Both the position numbers and the translations under genes were made by a program. Below, piece after piece: positions 58,065-64,000 of a stretch of DNA of 64,000 nt. Position 1 is the stretch's first letter. Every line of letters begins with the position of its first letter. The notes under the pieces were generated by a model that worked only from the letters and a program-made list of their open reading frames with translations, was not told the origin of the DNA and ran no database searches. This stretch comes from Rhododendron vialii (taxonomy: Eukaryota > Streptophyta > Magnoliopsida > Ericales > Ericaceae): positions 40,037,001 through 40,101,000 of the forward strand of contig NC_080560.1 in the NCBI RefSeq assembly GCF_030253575.1, given 5' to 3'.

Positions 58065-59612
58065 TCAAAGATTTTTTGTTCTGATTCTCATTCTATGTTG
58101 TTCTTTCCCCTTTTTGAAGTCTTCCTCCTCCCAATCGTCTGTCGTATAGTCGTCCTCCTCCCAGTAGCTGATGTTGCTGATGTCTTCCCAGTAAGGGGGA
58201 TAATCGCAGCAGTCACGCCAACCGCGTCTAACCCGATCACTATCTTTGTAGCCCGAATTCCAGGCATCCGCCCATTCTAGTCTCCAACCAAATCCCCAAC
58301 CATATGAATCAGGTGAAATTAAACTCTCCTCATAAGCAAATACATTTGTTGGACTAGTAATATGTATATTTTTTTGATAAGCACTGGTAATATGTTTTTG
58401 CGAATCCTCTAATGGATTGTACAGAACTATATCTTTTCCATTCACTGCCATAAGGACTTTTCCACTCTTTGTCAAGCCCAATGGCACCAGACATCCATAT
58501 CTATGAGGTTTATAACTATAAAATTTGTACAATCCTACAAAATGAGACATGACAAACAAACTAGTCCAAGATTCCTCCACGCCGTATTCTTTCATGATTA
58601 ATACCTCGATATCTGGGTTTGGATCATCGTCCGGCCCATAACTGCTTTCACAACAGCAGTAGCGCGCCACACAAAGGCATCCATATAAAATCCCCAAACC
58701 TAATATAACATTTCTTTCCCCATAATAAGGCAGTGGGGTTGAAAACTCTACAAACTCGTCTACTAACGGATCAAAACAAACAATTAGTTGGGTCGAAGAT
58801 CGCATACCATCTTCATCTCGCTTGACCACCCAGTGCAGTCGCTCGTTTACAATTGGACCCGAGTCACCCGACTTCAATTTGTAAGGGAAATAGACATTGG
58901 TCCAACGTCTGCTTTTCAAACAAGCAGCGACGGCTATTCCCCTGTCACCGTTGAGACGGTAACCACCCCTGTAAGGATACCTGTAGGCCATTACTGCCTT
59001 GTACTCATCGGTCACCGAGTCATAACATAGCCCAGAGCCAGTCAAAACCCTATCGTACTCAAATATCTCATCACTCCGCGGATACGAAAGCACTTTCGTG
59101 CATTGCCTGGTTAAAGGGTTCCACAAGTAGAAATCAATGTCATGTTTAATAAGTAACAAACCCTTACACGAACCTAAGATTTCAAACTGTGACATCTCTA
59201 CCTCCTCCGTGCCACCTATGTCTTTCTTCCTCCTCGGATAGTGAAGCCCTACCATCGAAACTCTATCGGATTCGGAGTCTAAGTGTAAATCATATAACAA
59301 GCCCTTACCACCTCTGATGGCGATTTTCCCCTTTTGAAACAAAATACTGAACTGGGGATCGGAGATCAACTTAAGCCATGGTTTGCAAACGCATCGAAAC
59401 CCGAGCAGAGATCTGATGGGTAGACGGGAGAGGATTTCTTTTAGGAGATCCGGTGGGATGTCTGGCACCTGTGATTCGGGAAGAGAACTGATATCTGGTG
59501 AATGAGGAGGAGGCGGGGAATGAGGAGGAGGGGGGAAGTACGGCGGCCGTCGTCGACCGGATATATTGGCAGTGCTTTTGAGAGCATTCAGGTAAGAATC
59601 CGGAAAATCCAT
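58065..59612 (-). CDS. F-box protein with FBA domain and acidic-aromatic tail, single exon, 515 aa
   Basis: Probable SCF ubiquitin ligase substrate receptor, target unknown. I start at the ATG 59610-59612 (MDFPDSYLNAL); a TTG before it is not a start. A Pro/His-rich run (PPYFPPPPHSPPPPHSP, about 23-39) precedes the F-box at about 50-90 (IPPDLLKEILSRLPIRSLLG, RCVCKPWLKLI). The FBA region follows: GLLLIKHDIDFYLWNPLTRQ, GLCYDSVTDEYKAV, LHWVV, and LIMKEYGVEESWTSLF. Residues about 440-515 form an unusual tail rich in Trp, Asp, Glu and Tyr (SYWEEDDYTTDDWEEED) that the other F-box gene here lacks. Its 3' flank and last codons are duplicated at 46,775-47,004. Intact, but with only a short intergenic space it may be a young copy of a cluster. 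Confidence 0.92.
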   Translation of the reverse strand: MDFPDSYLNALKSTANISGRRRPPYFPPPPHSPPPPHSPDISSLPESQVPDIPPDLLKEILSRLPIRSLLGFRCVCKPWLKLISDPQFSILFQKGKIAIRGGKGLLYDLHLDSESDRVSMVGLHYPRRKKDIGGTEEVEMSQFEILGSCKGLLLIKHDIDFYLWNPLTRQCTKVLSYPRSDEIFEYDRVLTGSGLCYDSVTDEYKAVMAYRYPYRGGYRLNGDRGIAVAACLKSRRWTNVYFPYKLKSGDSGPIVNERLHWVVKRDEDGMRSSTQLIVCFDPLVDEFVEFSTPLPYYGERNVILGLGILYGCLCVARYCCCESSYGPDDDPNPDIEVLIMKEYGVEESWTSLFVMSHFVGLYKFYSYKPHRYGCLVPLGLTKSGKVLMAVNGKDIVLYNPLEDSQKHITSAYQKNIHITSPTNVFAYEESLISPDSYGWGFGWRLEWADAWNSGYKDSDRVRRGWRDCCDYPPYWEDISNISYWEEDDYTTDDWEEEDFKKGKEQHRMRIRTKNL

Positions 59613-59904
59613 CAAGTCCGAAGAAACGAACCCTTACAGCATGTACACAAGACTCTCCAAATGCCTCTTTTAGGTATTTTACCTACCAAATTGACCTAAA
59701 ACTGCCTTGCACCAGTTCGGTAAACTATTAGGTAAAATCCCTTTTGCTACAACACTTCGGTAAATACCCCGAGCAACTGTTCACGGGGAAACCCTTTTTA
59801 TAATATTTTTACTGACACATTTTCTCTCTCCTGATTTTTCTTCTTTTCACGCCTGGTTCTTTCTTCCCCGACCATGTTTTCGCCGCGCCGAGGATATCTC
59901 AGCC

Positions 59905-60045
59905 GCAGAGCTTCGTTCAGCCCGTCTTTCGTCCTCTGAGGAATAGGCAACTGATCGAACCTCTTGCTCCCGGCGTAGGCGGAGAACGTGGTGTCGTCGA
60001 TTCAGCCGATCGGAGCGTCCTTCGACGGCGGCGGGGGAGGCAACA
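59905..60045 (-). pseudogene. Fragment resembling DEAD-box RNA helicase 32 N-terminus
   Basis: On the minus strand the GC-rich patch reads FSAYAGSKRFDQLPIPQRTK then DGLNEA, close to the segment just before the Q-motif of plant DEAD-box helicase RH32 (DDX10/Hca4 type). A stop interrupts the preceding SKDAPIG region and the match ends abruptly, with no helicase motifs following. The fragment sits in the upstream flank of the F-box gene, about 300 bases from its start codon, and supplies an isolated GC-rich stretch there. Confidence 0.45.
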
Positions 60046-60901
60046 GATAATCCTATAAATTCGAAAAATCAAAGAGAGAAGCTAGGGAAGATGTGGGAAG
60101 GGAGAAAACCCTATAAATTCGTGGGGATATTAATGTTTTCGGTGGTATTCGAATATGCGCGGTTGAAGCGGTTTCTTTGTGGGAGAGGTAGTTGTTTTGG
60201 GATCTCAAAAAAACCTTGAGTATGATCTTTAGTAAATTTTCTGTCTATTCCTTTTCATTCATTATTTTAAAATATTTCTCTCAAAACCTAAACCGAATAG
60301 GTATTCGACCCTGTTTGATTTTGCAGTTATACCCTTATAAACATAATGGTAAGTGCACCTCAAAAAAAAAATGGCAAGTGATGGTTCAATTTCATTGACA
60401 TTCATAGATTATCTTGGATTACCATTCAAAGTTTTACAACAACAAACAAAAAAAAGTCATCATAATTTGCTAATTTTCTCCTCTACTTTCACCCTGAGAT
60501 CCAATTTAATTGGGATTCCCGCAAGTCGGCGGTGGAATTGGTCTCTCAAGGTGCACGTAAACTTGTACGGACGTCTAAGTAAACAAAAAATTTGGTTCTT
60601 TTTAACTTAGTTGGAATGGAATGAGAGAATGTCCACGAGAGATTAACTGAAGGATAAATGAGTCAAAAGTTGCTCTAATATTCTCTTACAATGGAAGCAG
60701 TGAAAGTATGAAGACATTTACTTGCCCAAAAATTCAGTGAGTCCAAATTGAACCAACTCAATCCATTAACCATAACAAATGCCAAAGGCTTTTATTTCGG
60801 AAAACCACTTTAAACTATGCAATATGCCCATAAATCAACATGAAATGAAGAAAAGAGGGAAGTTGACGGAAGGTTTTTCTACTTCCAACATGTACCAACT
60901 C

Positions 60902-61012
60902 CGCTTTTGCTTCGGTTTTAAGTGGCGCTCCCACTAGTGGATGGTCAGTTTATAGTCTTTTAGGATTAGTCGAGGTGCGCGTAAGCCGGCCCGAATACCT
61001 GATTAGAAAAAA
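60902..61012 (+). mobile_element. SINE with about 12 bp target duplication
   Basis: ATTAGTCGAGGTGCGCGTAA and an A-rich tail, flanked by ATGTACCAACTC (from 60,890) and ATGTATCAACTC (near 61,018). The matching insertion in copy A (45,945-46,055) has the same flanks; copy C has no SINE at this place, though a deletion there cannot be excluded. The first SINE of copies A and B belongs to the same 3' family. Confidence 0.75.
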
Positions 61013-61237
61013 AGAAAATGTATCAACTCCTCCTAGTCCCGCATTGCAATCCAAGTAATTCCCCTTGCTGCTTGTCAGGACAAGGAACTTACCATATGAC
61101 TCCTTATTTGCACTTTGCAGCTCTTTTCCGATCGATCCTCCTCCCGCTGTGGACAAGCAATTTGTATAGAGAATGAATTTGAAAGTTCGATAAGTCTACT
61201 AGATAGGAAAATTCTGCACCTGCAACAGTTGGATTCA

Positions 61238-61361
61238 GGTCCCGTTCCGCTAAGGTTATTAATTTTTAAGAAATTATATTTTCGTTTTACGAGACCGGTC
61301 ATTCTCTCAGAATACATCACCTCTAATTCAAAATACTTGTTTTTCTTAGCGGAGCGGGACC
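61238..61361. mobile_element. MITE, 124 bp, present only in copy B
   Basis: GGTCCCGTTCCGCTAAG and, inverted, GGTCCCGCTCCGCTAAG are 17 bp terminal repeats with one mismatch, flanked by TCA on both sides (61235-61237 and 61362-61364). Copies A and C read through this point without it, which confirms insertion. The 3 bp duplication suggests a Harbinger-like element, though TCA is not the usual TWA. Confidence 0.88.
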
Positions 61362-61946
61362 TCAATAGTTCTTTCTTTCTTAGAATTTGGAATGTGTGTC
61401 ACAGTTTGATTTCAACTAGTAATATCACCATATTGTGACTGTACTAGATAAGATTCAAGTGAAACACTGCGTGTTCACTAATTTTGGAAATCCAATACGA
61501 AAAATGGCGGATCAAAAAAAAAATTTACGAAAAATGTCGTCAATCTTACTCGATATGAATTAATCTGGCTTTTATGCGGTTTGGTTTTTTACTGCAGAGA
61601 GCAGTCCGTGTAATCTCGAGCGTCCAAGAATATTTTTATTAATTGGTTCAACTTCGTTCGATTATTCTTCCCGGGAAGAGCCTATTCTTATTCGGAAGAG
61701 TCTTTTTTTAAATAAGAACTATTAATTGCCAAGATGGAAGGCCAAGATGCAACTGCAAGAGTTCCAACTATAGAGAAGCCAGATCCATTCGATATTAAGG
61801 AATGTAAACAAAACAAGCAAACAATCAGTCGAATACATAACAAAAACAAGGAACACAGTTCTGCCCAATTTTCTCTATAATGAGTTACAAGAAGAATGGA
61901 TTATTTTTTTTGATACCTCAAGGTGTTTAGACCTGCTTATCAGAAG

Positions 61947-62150
61947 TGTCACGCCCTAAAATCGGGAACATGACCCGCCGTGAACCATGAAGCAATCATG
62001 GAACACGAAACCTAATTAAAAATATTTTAACAACTCAAACTAATAAAAGAAAATTTGGATATTTTATTACAATAAAATTTGCATCACCAAACCAATATTT
62101 TTCTTAAGCAATGACACAATATCTCATATTTTATCGATATATCATCTTTC
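61947..62150. mobile_element. Possible LTR fragment between duplication copies B and C
   Basis: Begins TGTCACGCCCTAAAATCGGG, like the TG-starting termini of plant LTR retrotransposons that carry TCACGCC(C). Only about 200 bases, with no CA end or second LTR that I can define. It falls exactly at the border of copies B and C. Confidence 0.35.
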
Positions 62151-62548
62151 AGATTGAACGGAATAAGAGGATGCCCACAAGAGATCATTTGAAGGATAGT
62201 GTGATTTCAATTTAAGCAGAGAAAGCATGAGAACATTGACTAACCAAAAAGTTTAGTGAGTCCAAATTGAACAACTCAATACATGAACCATAAAAAAGCC
62301 AAGAAAATCAAAAAAGCCAAGAAAATCACGTTGACATTGCGATTATATGCCTATAAATCAACTTGAAATGAAGAAAAGAAGGTAGATAACATAAAATTGG
62401 TTTTGTACTCCCAACTCATTCACTTAATGATTGTCTCTTAAAAGGAACTTACGAAATCACACTTTATTTGCAGGTCTTCCTCCTCCACCTGTGGACAAGA
62501 TATTTGTAATAAGTTTGACTTGGAAAATCCTGCACCTGCACCTGCACA

Positions 62549-63587
62549 GCTGTGGGCAATGATGGTGGTTATGTGGTGGTGAAACGACGGTGGTGGTGGT
62601 GAAATGGTGGGAGTGACGGTGGTAAGATGTTGGAGTTAGAGGGGTGGAAATGGTGGTGGTGGGTGTTGGGAGAGTAATTTGTTGAGTGATATGGTGTTGG
62701 GGGAAAGGAACTTATGAACATTTCATTGAGTTAAAATCGCCTCAGGCGCAATAAGAATGCAGCCCGGGCGCATCGAAATCAAAATCTCTACTAACGAAAT
62801 GCGCCTTAGGCGCAATTTGAGGGCGCCTCGGGCACATCATATGCGCTTCGGGCGCAATTTCAGCGCGCCTGGGCGCGCAACACATGCACCTCAGGTGCAA
62901 TCCTGTTGCGTTCCCCAGGAGCATCCATGCATGCATTCTTAACAAATGCAATGCGCCCCGAGCGCATTATATACGCCTCAAGCGCAATCCTGATGCTCCA
63001 CAAGTGCATCCATGTATTCTTCACTTGTATGCAATGCGCCTCAGGTGCAATTGAAGTGCGCCCCAGACGCATCCACTCGACCAAATTAAATCAAATCTTT
63101 TGATGTTAGATTTTTTGTTTCACCACCACCATCTCTTCACCCCATACTAGCACCACATCTCCACCTCACCACCACCTCACCGCCATCATTTTACCACCAC
63201 TGTCACTTCACCACCATGACTGTCACCCCTCTACCGCCACCAATACAATCGCCACCTCACAATCACCATCTTATTACCGCTACCACCACCAATATTACTT
63301 TACCGGTACTACAACCACCATGCCACCACCTCCACCATCTACACATCATCGCTAATTAAACCAACACTAAGCCAACACTAATTAAGGCCGCAACCTACGC
63401 ACCAAATTTGTTTCTCACAACTCATCAGTGTGCTAGAGCGTTTGCGAATACTTCTGTGTACAATGACATCGATCCCTAAACCACACACATGTCACGGCAT
63501 ACCACATAAATAGCCACCACAAGCCTCGGTGAGTGTATTATCTTTTCCAACATGGAGTTCTAGCTAGTTGTAAGTGCTTCAGCCAGA
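62549..63587. mobile_element. Foldback-like insertion with palindrome-array core
   Basis: About 1.04 kb present in copy C and absent from the same site in copies A and B. Layout: GGT-rich arm (about 62,566-62,660), core array of GC-rich palindromes (62,737-63,073), ACC-rich arm (63,118-63,335), then about 250 bp of unique sequence. The two triplet-rich arms are roughly complementary in inverted order (TTACCACC..GTCACTYC on one, its inverse on the other). No transposase, LTR, or clear terminal inverted repeat or target duplication found. Confidence 0.7.
62737..63073. repeat. Array of 13 near-palindromes (TGCGCCTCAGGCGCA-like), about 21 bp pitch
   Basis: Motif starts: 62737, 62757, 62799, 62821, 62841, 62862, 62884, 62906, 62951, 62972, 62992, 63034, 63056. 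Steps are 20-22 bases, or 42-45 where one unit is degenerate. The most regular copies are ATGCGCCTTAGGCGCAAT (62799) and ATGCACCTCAGGTGCAAT (62884). Several copies carry matching changes in both half-sites (GCGCC/GGCGC versus GCACC/GGTGC), so symmetry has been kept or regained. Confidence 0.9.
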
Positions 63588-63779
63588 AACAATTGTATTC
63601 AATTGTTCTGTCTAAGAAGTTGGAATGTATATCACACTTTGATTTCAACAAGTAGTATTACCACATTCTGAGTGTTCAACACAACATGTTCACACATCGA
63701 GTACGGAAAATATTGTAATCATACTAGATATATGAATCTTTCTTTTCTGCAGATTGGGTTTGGACTGCGGAGAGCAGTC

Positions 63780-63900
63780 CCTGTAAGCTCGGCTGAGTTA
63801 AAAGAAGATTCCTTGCAAGAGCCTATTTTTAGTTAGAAGAGTCCTTTTTAAATCAAAACTATTGATTACGTACCAAGATAGATGGCCAAGATGCAACTGA
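63780..63900. mobile_element. Copy of the dispersed MITE seen at 4125-4312
   Basis: Carries the family words AAGAGCCTATTTTTA, AGTCCTTTTTAAATC and ATTGATTACG...AAGATGCAACTG in the same order as the copies at about 46,395-46,570 and 61,610-61,755. It is part of the segmental duplication, so these three descend from one insertion. Confidence 0.6.
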
Positions 63901-64000
63901 ATAGAAGTTGGGTCTTTTCGCTATAAATGGATGTAAATAAAAAGAACAAACAATGAGATCGAAGACGTAACGAAAACAAGGAACGCAGGTTTGCCCAGTT

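Larger units (their letters stand above)
60335..61945. repeat. Segmental duplication copy B
   Basis: Upstream flank of the F-box gene; counterpart of 45,510-46,765 and of 62,155 to the window end. It contains the first SINE (about 60,490-60,585), the second SINE (about 60,902-61,010) and an extra MITE (61,238-61,361). Overall order and spacing are preserved with small indels. Confidence 0.9.
62155..64000. repeat. Segmental duplication copy C (runs off the window)
   Basis: 62,155-62,548 matches copy B 60,605-61,215, and 63,588-64,000 matches B from about 61,362 to 61,880. The middle (62,549-63,587) is an insertion. The last bases of the window are at the point where copy A passes into the F-box 3' end, so another F-box copy may begin just outside. 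Confidence 0.85.

Noticed and set aside
62737..63073. CRISPR-like spacing of palindromic repeats
   Set aside because: Spacers are only a few bases long and themselves similar, repeats are degenerate, and the genome is plant nuclear. Not a CRISPR array.
62742..63103. Repetitive peptides with IAPEAH-like units in the palindrome array
   Set aside because: Open on both strands because the 21 bp repeat is a multiple of three; palindromic DNA encodes similar peptides on each strand, so coding is not indicated.

Overview
The window is nuclear DNA of a eudicot plant. The support is direct: intron-rich genes with GT-AG borders, plant-only gene families (plastid glutamine synthetase, a TDY-type MAP kinase, F-box/FBA proteins), CT-rich leaders, Stowaway, Harbinger and hAT type MITEs, SINE and LINE debris, and a decayed piece of plastid ccsA inside an intron. 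Species cannot be fixed from this; an asterid is only a guess.

Layout, left to right. 1-2,280 has no gene I can assign. 2,396 to about 8,210 (minus) is plastid glutamine synthetase GS2: 13 coding exons, 432 residues, plus a 1.7 kb intron in the 5' leader. 8,400-12,950 is intergenic with a 692 bp Harbinger/Tourist-like element. 13,135-25,064 (plus) is a 14-exon alpha/beta hydrolase of 565 residues; its introns hold an 885 bp hAT-type element with perfect 8 bp target duplications, the ccsA fragment and several MITEs. 25,100-28,000 is repeat-rich. 28,025-30,960 (minus) is a two-exon, 821-residue membrane-anchored ARM-repeat protein. 31,100-34,600 holds a 70 bp GA microsatellite, a SINE and a long-TIR foldback element. 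34,599-41,565 (minus) is a 10-exon, 563-residue group D MAP kinase that looks like MPK16.

42,300-64,000 is the fluid half. It carries an intact F-box gene (50,061-51,134, minus), a satellite-like array of about 136 bp units (51,400-52,375), opposed LINE remnants with a nested retro-insertion (52,960-57,030), and a second F-box gene (58,065-59,612, minus). Around the second F-box gene is a segmental duplication seen in three copies (about 45,510-46,765; 60,335-61,945; 62,155 to the window end), with a separate copy of the F-box 3' end at 46,775-47,004. This looks like the wreck of a tandem F-box cluster. Comparing the three copies reveals later insertions.

The most unusual object is one of these insertions (about 62,549-63,587), absent from the other two copies. 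Its core is an array of 13 near-palindromic GC-rich motifs on a regular 20-22 bp pitch, flanked by GGT-rich and ACC-rich arms that can pair with each other. I know of no named element with this architecture.

The genes are independent plant housekeeping or signalling genes: nitrogen assimilation in plastids (GS2), MAP kinase signalling (MPK16), an uncharacterised serine hydrolase with a ubiquitin-interacting-like motif, and SCF substrate receptors (F-box). No operon-like cooperation is implied.
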